Part shown: positions 22,399-33,502 of the stretch, one piece after another
How the letters are laid out: each line of letters opens with the position of its first letter
Position numbering within the stretch: the stretch's first letter is position 1
Source of the DNA: Schizophyllum amplum
Lineage: Eukaryota; Basidiomycota; Agaricomycetes; Agaricales; Schizophyllaceae
Direction: 5' to 3'
NCBI GenBank assembly: GCA_007026445.1
Contig: VDMD01000005.1
Coordinates: forward strand, 1-64,000
Length of the DNA: 64,000 nt
Notes under the pieces: model-generated
Database searches by the model: none
What the model was told of the DNA's origin: nothing
The model's input: the letters and a program-made list of their open reading frames with translations, nothing else
Made by a program: the position numbers and the translations under genes

Positions 22399-22437
22399 AC
22401 TAGCTGCAGGGCGCTCTAGAGCGCCCTGCAGCTACTA
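22399..22437. repeat. E-B core hairpin 2
   Basis: Arms TAGCTGCAGGGCGCTC and GAGCGCCCTGCAGCTA meet with almost no loop. It pairs with E-A 17820-17862 as a family motif. Confidence 0.85.
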
Positions 22438-22614
22438 TACCTATGTTGAAGTTACTATAATATATACTAGTTTGACGGCCACGCACCTGGGGGGCCTTGC
22501 CAAAGTCCCCTTTCCCTAGTTCTCCAAAAGACCCCGTTTATTGAACCGCTGTTGAGCGGCGAATGCGTCGCGGATGGTGGCGAGAGGAGGGGAAGGCGCG
22601 TTACGTCACGTCAC

Positions 22615-22640
22615 GAACGCGCTCATTTCGAGCGCGTTCG
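22615..22640. repeat. E-B core palindrome
   Basis: Arms GAACGCGCTC and GAGCGCGTTC around ATTTC, the complement of the E-A/E-C loop. This shows the core is inverted relative to those copies. Confidence 0.85.
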
Positions 22641-24189
22641 GGACGAGACACGGCGCGATTCTGTCGCATCCAGGCCTCAGATGGATGCGATTTTTCGTAG
22701 ATCTACCTTATTCCGTGTAATAAACCATGATATATCGTCACTATCAAGCCTTGAGGTCAGCAACATACTAGAATAGCAGCATATCATACAGAGATCACTT
22801 CCCTCATTCACTGTTCAGCTTAATCTATTTCATCTGAGAAGTTTGAGGCTCTGAATTTACCTGGAGAGTGTACAGTAAGACCGCCTAACCATGTCCCAAC
22901 TTTGACTGTAGCTGAGCTAGCAAAAGAGGGCTCAGAATGGCCAGGTCTATACCTTAAGAAACAGTGAAATCTGTAGAAACCTTGGGCAGAACTCTGAGTG
23001 AATAGAATGGCATATTGTAGCTCAATTCCTGTTTTCTCTTCAGAAATATAGATACTCAAGTGCTATCTACAGGCTACAGGCGCTGAAAGAGTGTCGGAAG
23101 CCGTTCAAAGCGCTGCCGCGGTCGTCGAGCGCGTCGGCGGCGGACCTCGGATGCCGGACCGGGACACCGAACCCGCGCGATCAAGCCCTTCTCATCCTCA
23201 ACCACGACCACCACGACCGCCCAGCCGCCCCCGGCCGCCCTCGCTTCTTCACGAAACGTACCAGAAGACCAAAAATACTCAAACACGATGTCTTACTCTA
23301 CAGCGGGCGAAAATACGCGCAGTGGAGGAAGGGTGCGGGAGGCGGGCTGCGCGCCTGCTCCCGCGCTGCAGGTACGTGTGGACAGCCCAGCGCGCGTGCC
23401 GTTCTCGCTGACGGATATTCAGTCCACAATCAACATACGCTTCACGGCTAGGAACAAGGACGTGCACGCAAGCGTCAGCATGAACGCCCGCCGACGCCCC
23501 GCCTCGCCTGCGCAGTCGGCGCGTCCCAAACACACGACGCACCTTGGGCATGTTCTCAACCACGCAAGAGCAAGAAACATGGCCAGATAAACCCCCAACC
23601 CCCCCTCCATTGCCCTCGCACGCACATACGCGCGTCGGGGGAAAGCCGCTCGAGTACTCATTGCACCGGGAATTCGTGGCTTTCCCCTCGGCCAGCATGC
23701 GTGCGAGAGGCACTGTACCGGCACTTGAACGCGCGACACAAGCCGCATCAGCAATCCGCGGGCTCTAGCAATCCCCACGACACATCCACCTCCTGCTACC
23801 CCCTCCCTTCCTCCCTCGCGCGCCGCTTCTCGCGCCGCCTCCAGCACACGAGCAAGCTTCTCTGTGTAGCCCGCAAGCACCCGGCGCGCTGTAAACGTGT
23901 CTTGCGTTGCGCGTGCGCAGGGGCGGGCGCAACGGCGCTGGGTATTTTGGGCGTGCGTGCGCGTACGCGCCCTGGAGCCACACCACAGCCCAACGACCTC
24001 CCCGGCTTGTAAATACAACCGTCCCACCGCCTCCATCTACCTACCATCCGCACGCACGCACACGCGTTCCAGCGCCTGCCTAGCGTACGCGCAGCGCGCT
24101 GGCGAAAAATTTTCGTCGCGCTCGCGTATAACCCCCAACCTTGCCATTATGTACATACATACAGTGCATATATCTTATTACATTGTTTT

Positions 24190-24518
24190 GACGACCGGCG
24201 GCGGCGGCGGCGACAGCGGCAGCGCGCGAACGCGCGCGACGCCCCGAGCACGCCGATCGACCGCCGTGCCCAAACGGGAAGGCGGTCGAGGCCGCGTGCG
24301 GCGTGCGGCGAGCGCGGGAGCGAGCCGGGCACGCCAGGCGAGCAGCCCGCGGGCCCCTGCCTAAACGGGCGGTGCGCTCGGGATGTCCCCCGAGCCCGGA
24401 GCCCCTGCCGGAGGGCCGCCGGGGGGCTGTGGCTGTGTAGGTAAGTGATCCGAGGACTTTTCAACTACGTGATGGACAACTGTCCAAGGTCTTTGCAAAT
24501 ACCTTACCGCCTCAGCTG
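24190..24518 (-). repeat. E-B right terminal inverted repeat
   Basis: Reverse complement of 21383-21710. The outermost 25 bp are less well matched than the rest. Confidence 0.9.
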
Positions 24519-27500
24519 GTTCTTATCCCATGCGGCTTCCAGACGTTGATATGCCGCTGTCCCGCGGAGGTCACCGACCTTGATAGGCTGGACCTGCTGA
24601 AGACAGGCGCCAAGCGCCACGTCGGACGCGTCGGTATACAGGCGGTACGGCTGGTGCATGATGGGGTGGCCGAGCACGGGCGCGTTCATAAGCGCATCCT
24701 TCGCCTGTTCGAACGCGATCTCGTGCTCCGCCTGCCAATCCCATCGCGCACCTTTCTTCAGGAGTCGGAAGAGAGGCGCGGCGATGTACGAGTAGAACGG
24801 AATGTACATAGAGAAGTACACCACCATGCCGAGGAAGCGCTGCAAGGTAGGAACGTTGTGTGGCCGCTCCAGCTCCTGGATCGCCTGCACCTTCTCCTCG
24901 TGCGTGGACAGGCCGAGGCGTGATACCTTCTGGCCCAGCAGAAGGATGGACGAGAAGCCGATATAGCATTTCTTGGGCGAGAGCGTAATGCCGGCCGCTG
25001 CAATCGCGCTAAGTACTTTGTCCAGGTGCACGAGATGGTTGTCCCAGGATTTCGAAAAGACGACAATGTCGTCAATGTACACCAATGCAAACAACCACAA
25101 GTAAGGGGAGAGGACGCTCTGCATAACGCGTTGGAAGATTGAAGGCCCGTTGCGCAAACCGAAAGGCATCCGCTTGAACTGAAAGAGCCCCATGTGGCTG
25201 CGGAAGGCGGTCTTGTCCTTGTCTTCGTTAGCCATGCGCAATTGCGTGAACCCCGCCAAAGCGTCGAACGAGCTGATGACCTGCGCTCCCGATAGCGCCT
25301 GAATAATCTCCGCTTGCCGAGGAATAGGGAATTGATCTTCCACCGTCATTGCATTGAGTCGCCTGTAATCAATGGCGCACCGAGCCTTCCCGTTCCGAAA
25401 GACCACGACGACAGGAAAACCCCATGGACTTGAGGATGCTTCGATGACTTCTTTCTCCAGCCATTCGTTGACCTGCTTCTCGATAACTTCGCGTTTGAGG
25501 GGTGAAGCGCCATAGCCCGGAAGGGAGACAGGTTGAGCTCCTTCTTTTAACGGTATAGTGACCTTGGTGTCCACTTCGCCCAGTCGCCCCCCAACGCCGA
25601 AGGCGCGGACATTCCGCTTTAGCACTTCCGCGAGGGGTCCCTTGTATTCGTCAGGAATGTCGGGGCCTAAGTTGACGAGCTCGTTAATCGGCAGGTCCGG
25701 TAGAGGCTCGTCCGGCAAAGCGGTTGTCTTCGGGCCCCATTGCTCCTCCTCCATCTTGTCCGCGGCGGGACAGGGACCTGCTCCATCAAACCGCTGCGGC
25801 GGGTCGAAGGCCGATGTCTGCAGGTCTTGCTGCCGAAGTGAACCTTGGATAATAGTGTGAATGGCCTCCAGCGAAGCGGCGTGATGTTGCCGCTCTTCTT
25901 CGTCCACTGGCTTGTCGATCCAGTCATCCGGGCTGTGGAGGTAGCCCACCACGTCCCCTTTGCGGATGTAGTGGGGGCGCGCGCTGGGGTTGGCCATCGG
26001 TACATACGGGTTATCCGACTTGATCCAGGTTAGCGGAGCCGCCATGACCGAGCCGTCCTCGGTGCTAATCGCAAGTCGATCTACCAGCCAGTCGTCCCGC
26101 CCGTCCATAGGCGCCTCAACCTTGATGTTGTGCACGCTTCCTTGTGTAACGATGTAGTCCTGCGCGGCGCAAACTGGAATCAAGTCCAGCTTCGCCCGTC
26201 TCGCAAGAGCCTTGGCGCGTTTGTGACCGCGCGCCCGTACGTAGGAAGGGCTGTCGTCCCTCTTAAAGACCGTGAAACCCACGTTGACCCGTCTGGAAGA
26301 GGAAGCAGGTATGATGCGTCCTGAGCGACCCACGCGTATTGAGGAGGTACCGTTCGCGTATCGCTGAACACTGAGCTCGTACGCGGTGTGGAAGTCCTCC
26401 CCCAGCAACAGGGGAACCTTCATGCCCTTTACCACGTAGGCCTCTACTTCGAAGCATACGCGCTCACCCGTGTCCGTGGTCGCAAACATCGGGAAGTGAG
26501 TATATCCCAACATGGAGGCCTCGCCAGTTAGGTGGTATAGCTTCATCCTCATGCCCTCTTTCGGACGAGGCAGATCCGCAATAGTATTGAAGTATTCCTC
26601 CGATATGAGCGTCAGGTCGGCGCCGGAATCCATGCGTCCATCGATGGGGACCGTGTCCAATGAGCCAACTTGCACCTTGCACTGCAGAGAACGAGAGTCC
26701 AGAGCGCCGTATCCAGCTGGATGAGAGGCTAACTTCGGCGCGTAGAAGATGGGGCTGTCGTTTGCCATCGCCTCGTAGTGCGGAACGTCGACGAGGCCAT
26801 GCTTATTGACGGAGTACGCGGCTGCGGAACCCGGCCGAGGCGACGCTCTACGCTCCTTACGTGAGATATCGGAGCCCTGCGCAGGGGATTTTCCTTTGTG
26901 CCGCAACTGCTTATCGTGCTCGATATGCGCGCGGCGTCTCTCATTGTGGTTGCTCGGAGGAGCAGGAGAGCGCGCGTGCTCGGCCCATGCGCCTGTCCAC
27001 ATCGCGTTTCTTACTTCAGGTGACGGGGAAGGCGCACCAGAAGGTGACGCGTCAGGCGCAGGCGCTGATACGCCAGAATAAGCAGAGGAGGTAGATTTGG
27101 TAGACACAACCATAGCAATGTACTCGCGATCCATGTTATCTAACTCTTCCTGATCCACCTCGATAAAATTGGCGCGTCGCAGCGCGTCCCACTTGCCGAA
27201 GTGAGGACAGTCGCGTGCAAAATGATTCGGGCTCGTACAGATGAAGCAGTCGCCCTTCGCCGGTGCCACCCTGCTCTTCACGTCGTCGCGACGGTCGAAC
27301 GCGTAGCCGTTGATGGTTCGTCCTTTTGGCCAGTCAGGCTTCGCAGTGGGGGGGCGCTTGTTACGCCGGGCCTCCACTGCAGCTACTTCCTTCGGGTCGC
27401 GTTCCTCGAGAAGGATGCCTTCTTCCCAAGGGATAGGATCAAGCTGGCGCCCTTCGTCGTCCGAGATCTCCTCCACTTCCACTGGCCGCGCTCCTTTCTT

Positions 27501-30326
27501 ATAGAAGTAGGTGCGCTGGGTGGTACCTGCCGGGGTCGAAGTGAGGGGTGTGCCGCGTGATCGCTGATGCAACTCCCACATGCTAAGGAGAGGAGTCTCG
27601 AAGTAGCTGGCTGCGTACTCGAGCTCGTAGACGTTCGTCTGGGCCTGCTCGTTGAGGGTAGCGCGCCATTCCGAGGGTATGTTTCGGAGGATTTCGTAAA
27701 CGAACAGGTGAGTGTCGCCCAGCTCGGGGTGAAGGAAGTAGGCGATGCGAATTCGACGCTGAATATACTCCAATGGCGTCTCTTCCTTGTAGCCCTTACG
27801 GAATTCCATGGCGCTGAATTCCGTGTTACGGTCGCGTATCCACTTATCGGTCATAAAGTGGTCGCGGATGGCGAGGAGGAAGTTATCCCACGAGCTGGCA
27901 ATCGTTGTACGCGCGTCGAAGGGCAAGGTCCTCCACCACGACAAGGCTTTACCGGTCCACAGCTTAGGTGCGTACTGTGCAAGGCCAATTTGAACGAGGG
28001 GTCCCAGACGCGCGAGTTCCTGCAGCTCGATAAGGTAGTCGATGAGGGTGGAGCCGCGCCCATTCCATTTCGGAACTTCATTGAGAGGCACCTTATGGTT
28101 GATCTGCCACTGTTCGCCGCCTTGGTGAGGTCCTTGGGGCGCTCCCGGCGGACCGCCGCCGCCACCCGGGGGGCCGCCGCCCGGAGGACCGCCACCGGGC
28201 GGACCGCCTCCTCTTCCTGGGAAGCCTGCGAAGTTGAAGGGGGGGCCGCCTCCCGGTGGGCCTCCACCGCCTGGCGGGCCTCCGCCGCCTCCACCTCCGC
28301 CACCTCCTCCTGGATAGTTGTTCCCTGGTGGCCCGTGGCCGCCACCAGGCGCTCCTCCGTGCGGGGGCCCTCCTCCTCCTTGATGAGGGGGGAATCCACC
28401 TCCCGGGTGGCCGTTAGACTTGTCCGAAGGGCCGCCTGGGTAGCCGGGGTTTACATGAGCTACTGGCGCTGCGGGAGCGTAAGGCGGGACCATTGTTCCT
28501 CCTCCAAAATGAGCGGGACGCGGCGCTTGCGTGCCTAGTGTAAGGACCGTCGCGATGGGGTTGTTGGACGCATACGGTTGTCCCATATGGGGAGGGACTT
28601 CTCGGAGGCCCCCCACAGCCGAGTTCGTAAATCGAGCCCTCCGGTTATCGCCTGTGGTAGGCGCTCCGCCGGCAAGAGGCGTATACGTAGTCGGTCCTAA
28701 AGGATTAGACGGCCGCTGAACCAATGGCCCCCCACTCCTCGGCCCCCCTTCGTCCGTAGGTAGCCTGGCGCCCATAAAGGAAGTGACATGATGCTTGCGT
28801 CTTCCCAGCGTCGACAGGGTGTCGCTAGAGGTCCGCCCCGCTGCTTGGGGCTGCATGATAGATGGTAGACGACCAAATGGTACCTCCTCCTGAGACAGCG
28901 GCTGACTGGCCGCAGTGTCTCCTCTCGCAATAGAAGGGTTGGAGCGAACCGTCCAGTCGTCCCGTATGTGAGAACGCGTCGTGCTACGGTCCTCCTCCAC
29001 GATCTTAGCGTCCCCGCGATAGAATGCCTTCGGGAGCTGAGGACCTTCCGCTTCCTTGTAGTAATTAACGAGACGGTCGGTAGCGATAGGATCAACGACG
29101 CGGAACTGCTCCTGGTAGTCGGGACGAATGGCGAGCTTAGCGAGCTCTAGCCTAGGAGTGCCCTGACCGAACCGGGAACGCGTTGACGATAGCGTGGAGC
29201 GTTGTGAGGCCAGGTCGCTGATGTCGAGTTCTTTGGAGAGGATGCGCGTAAGCGCCTCCAGACGCGCCTTGATATAAAGGTCCGCGACATGGAGGCGGCG
29301 CATGAGAGCCGTGAAGGCTAAGATGACCTCCTGGGGGTCCGGGTGACCTCCGACGACCTCCATTAGTTTGTATTCCGGATCCACGAGGAAGATACGCCTC
29401 GAGGGCTGCTGGAAGAAAGTACCGAGCGCCGAGACGATCTGGTTGGCTGCGACCACCGCATGTGCCACTACTTGCATCCAAAGAGGGAGCAGGCAGAATA
29501 CGAAGTTGGAGGATTCGGCCGGTTCCTCGGGGCGCGTGAACCGCCAGAGAGAGGTAGAGTCGAGAGGGACGTTTTGTATGGCAGCTACTCCTTCCGAAAA
29601 GCAATCCCAAATCAGGTTGCGATGAGCGCTCGTGTAACGCATGACGGCGCATCGTACGAGGTGGGAGTCGTCGAGGGATACGCCTGGTAGACAGCCGTCT
29701 ACGGCGCCGTAGACCGCGAGAGGGTCCTCCTCGTCGGTCTCCACCCAGTGACCACCGCATAAGCGCTCGACCGATTCGTCGAGGCTCTCGTCGAAGCAGC
29801 TAAACCCAGTGCCCCAGAGGCTAGGGACGGGCATCGGCTGGAAGACACTGTGGTCGCCGGCGGCGTTGGCTTGTAGGGCCACGGTGATACTCTCCACGTC
29901 CTGTACGCTGGAAGATATGGAGATTCCAGAGACGGCCGATAAGCCGGGAGTGGTGCGCGGCGCCTCAGAGAGTTTCGCCTGAGCCGTACTATCTGTAGTA
30001 GTCGAGTTACTCGACTGAGCTTCGGGGGCCGCAGAGACGGTCCGCGTAGAAGATGTGGAAGAATTATTCTTCGGAGAGGCTTCGGTCGTGGGCGCTTCAC
30101 TCGCAGAGTGATCGCCAGGCGCGACGGAGGGCGTGGAGCGGATGGGGGTCGCGGGCGCACCACTCACAGAGCGGTCGCCGGACGCGATGGAAGGGGCAGA
30201 AGGAGGGGTGGTGCGTCGGGATTCTTCTCGCTTTTTCGCTCGCACGATTCGATCCTCCGGCGTGGTGCGGGAGGAGTTAGACGCAGTTCGCGGAGCGGGA
30301 GTGTTACGCCGACCGTTATTGGACAT
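24519..30326 (-). CDS. LTR-2 gag-pol, N-terminal part: Gag, protease, reverse transcriptase
   Basis: Start chosen at 30326 (MSNNGRRNTPAP). The open frame extends to 30551, but that part has no conserved sequence. Gag has a disordered N-terminus, a helical region, a long Gly/Pro tract (about 28090-28440), a capsid region and a zinc knuckle CFICTSPNHFARDC (about 27220). The protease has the intact active site RMDSGADLTLIS (about 26630). Reverse transcriptase runs WGFPVVVVFRNGKARC, AIDYRRLNAMT, PFGLRNGPSIFQRVM and YIDDIVVF (about 25070), then the connection and start of RNase H (YRLYTDASDVALG). Joined with 19048-21375 and 15412-15522 it totals 8247 nt, exactly 2749 codons with stop. There are no internal stops, unlike LTR-1. 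Confidence 0.93.
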
Positions 30327-33255
30327 GTAAGGAAGGGAATGTTGGGAGTTAGTGATGATTCCCTCACTTCCTCCTGCCCGTATTTCTAGTATTACGGATA
30401 GGCTAGCCGGCCGATTGAGTCCGGGCGTCGTAGGCCAGCCTCCGCGTGTAATCTGAGACAATTGGAATTGACCCTTGGATACCCGCGGTGATGGCGATGT
30501 GTCGCTCTGGTGCCAGAGATGTATATCGCCGATGTGAAGTCGCTGTAGCAAAGCAGCTTCGGTTAGAGTGAACAGTATCTCGTCGAAGCTCCGCGGTCAT
30601 GCCACCATTGTGATGCGGTCGTGCATCGAGTAAGGTAGCTCCAGCGAGATACTGTAGGAGAGATGGTGTGGCGACCGGCCAGGGCAGAAGGTAGTGGTCA
30701 GGTCGGTCGCAGATAGGGGTACCGGTCAGACAGGAGTGTCGGACAGGTGCCGCTTCGCCAGAGAAGGCGCTGAGATAATGGGCGGCAGGGCGCCCGGCTA
30801 ATCGAGGCGCCGTGGCCGGCTAGGCCACCCGCTGCGTAGGCGCCGTACGCCCGTAGCAGCGGAGGCCTGGGGTCAGGGCGGGTCGCGACGCGGAGGCGCT
30901 GTCGGCGACCCGAGTAAGTATAGCGGTAGCCCGTCGTGGGTAAGCGCGTAGGCGCTACGCACGGCGGGCTACGCGAAGGCGTGAGAGGAGCCCTCGCACC
31001 TTATGCTGTAGGTCATTAACTTAATGGACTGGATATGTCCCACCAACGCTTTTATATGTTGGTGGGCGCTATCCCAGCCCGGCAATTGCCGATCCTCGCA
31101 GGCCGGGACAGGCCTATTTGGGGCCGGGCAACCGGCCTAAAGAGGTATTATATTAAAATGCAGCCCACGGAATGCCCTTTTTGGGGGTTTGTGGGCTTAT
31201 TTATTGAATTTGGGCATTTTGCGCCCAACGTGGCTGCCTTGCTCGCGTGCGCCGATCACGCAACCGCTGCGCTAGCCCTGGCACGTGGCGCTGCGCGCGC
31301 GCCACCGCAATCGCTCAGCGCGGCGCAGCGGCTCGTCGTTCTTGGAAAAGTAATGATAATTATATGTGTCTACAATATATAAGCCCCGCTCCCGCGAGCA
31401 CAGCGGGCAGGGGCATGGGGCTGGATGAGGGTATGCGCGTGCCCGCGTTCACGGCGGGGGGCAGGGGTGTGGGGGCTGGGTGAGGGTATGCGCGTGTGCC
31501 CACGTTCACAGCGGGCGACAGCGCGCGTGCGCACGGGCGACCGTGCACACCCTCCCTCGCGCAGAGGTGCACGTTGCGGCGCTGCCCCGCTAGCACGCCG
31601 TGCGAGCACCTTGAATATGGGCTGCTCCGATCGTGCGGGAGCGAGTGCATTGCGCACTACCCAGTCATTTGCGCAAGCGGAGGTGGATGCCGCGCCGTGT
31701 ATACACGGACGGCCCACCACAAGCGCGAGAGCACCGCCGCGACACGTTCGGCGCGCCAAGCGCCTGCGTGAGGACGGCCGCCGTGCATGGCAGCTGGGTG
31801 GTGCGTGCAAGACGAAGGGGAGAGGGGTATGCAGCCGATTGGTGGCGAGAGGAAGGGGGAGCGCGTGGCTCGGCACGCGGAAGGAGGTGGCGGCGACGTT
31901 GAGGGCGGGCGCCACGCCGCCGTCTCCGTGTCCCCAACGCGCGTCAGCGACCGTCTCATTCGCTCGCCCCACATGTCCCTATACCTCACTTGGCGAAGGT
32001 GGTAACGGGATGTTGGAGGTGGGCAAGCGAGGCGGGCGCTACTGCGCGGTGGGGGGGGGGGGGGGGGGTACAGAGGCGGCGGGCGTCGCTTTGGGTTGGT
32101 GTATGGTTGCTTGAAGGCTTCGGAGGGGCCGGGCACCGGGCGCGTTTGGTGACGGCAAGCTGAGGACAGGCGCCGCTGGCGAACGCATGCAACGCGGTAC
32201 GTGCGTGTGTGCGTTCGCGAGCGGTGCCGAAATTTTTCGTCAGTATCAAACACAACGGTAGAACCTTTGTGACGTACCTCGGAGGGCTCCTGTGAGCCCT
32301 CGCACCCCTTGTCCTCTCGTTCCGATGGTTTGTCGCGTCGCGGTGAGCGGTATGGGGAGGCGGGTGGCCTGGCGACGTGGTGGTGGGAGGCAAGGGCGAG
32401 CGCGTCGCGTCACGTCACACGGCGCGTCGCTTAACGCGCTTCGCGTCGATCTCCGCGTGTCGCGACGTGCAAGAGGGCAGTGCATATGGGCAATACATTG
32501 TACATTAGCATATAAGAGTTGCCAAACGGGCGCTGCGACCTGCTGCGCGTAGCGCGCGCGTCTGCCCTATCATCCCGCGCTCTTGACTGCGCTGTGACGC
32601 GTATATCGGTTAAGTATTTTCGTGACGACTCGAAGTCGTTTTCTGAGGAGCGAGGAGGGTGGGGGCCAGCCGCAGGGCTGGGGGAGTGGCGGTTGAATGC
32701 TGAGGAAGCGCCGATCGCGCACACACGGCGACTCGGACCGGTCTGCCGAACCTCGCCGCCAACGTCCTCGACGAGCACAGTAGCAATTCGGACGTCTTCC
32801 GACGCCGGATTGAGGCCTGTAGCATGTATAGTACATGGTAATGTCTTGATATCTGATGGAAGAACTGAAACTTCGATATAAACAAGTATTGTATACTACA
32901 AAAGTTCAGAGCAGATGAAGCTCAGATTTCATTGTTTCTTAAGGTGTAGAGCGGCACATTCTGGGCTCCCATCTGAAGGTCCAGCTACAGTTAAAGCTGG
33001 GACATCTTTATATACACTTACTTTACCATATACAGGTGATTTTTGGGCTTCAGTCCTGTCAGAGAAATCATAGTGGACTGAACAGTGCTTGAGGACAGTG
33101 AGATCTGGGTAATGTGGTAGAATTTCTCTATATTCCTGACCACATGGCTTTACAGAGACTGCATAGGGTAATGAAATATATAGAATACCGCACATCTACA
33201 GATAATTGAATCGATCGGAGGCCTCCGCGCGCCGTGATCGCGTTGCGTCTCGTCC

Positions 33256-33282
33256 CGAACGCGCTCGAAATGAGCGCGTTCG
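33256..33282. repeat. E-C core palindrome
   Basis: Arms CGAACGCGCTC and GAGCGCGTTCG around GAAAT, followed by TGACGTGACGTAACGCGAT. It is identical to E-A except for one base in the flank. Confidence 0.85.
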
Positions 33283-33462
33283 TGACGTGACGTAACGCGA
33301 TCACCTCTCCTCCCGCCACCGTCCGCGACTCGCCCGCCGCTCAACAGCGGCTCGATTGGCCGCGATTCTTGGGGATCGGGTAGCGGGGACTCAGAGGAGC
33401 CCCCAGCAGGTGCGTGACCATCACTGCCCGCAAGAAAAAACTGACATAAGCGTAGATACAGT

Positions 33463-33502
33463 TGCTGCAGAGCACGACTGGAATGTCGTGCTCTGCAGCC
33501 TT
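33463..33502. repeat. E-C core hairpin 2
   Basis: Arms GCTGCAGAGCACGAC and GTCGTGCTCTGCAGC around a short loop. The stem differs from E-A and E-B at several base pairs, yet both arms still pair. Confidence 0.85.

Larger units (their letters stand above)
21383..24518. mobile_element. E-B: 3136-bp long-TIR element, TSD GTTCTTA
   Basis: Inserted in the RNase H region of LTR-2, with TSD GTTCTTA at 21376-21382 and 24519-24525. Left end CACCTGTGGCGGTA, right end TACCGCCTCAGCTG. Inverted repeats of about 325 bp (about 21383-21710 and 24190-24518) are nearly perfect. The shared core (about 22400-23270) lies in the opposite direction to E-A and E-C. Subterminal AAAAATTTTCG occurs near 21791 and 24105. 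No transposase-like frame. Confidence 0.92.
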
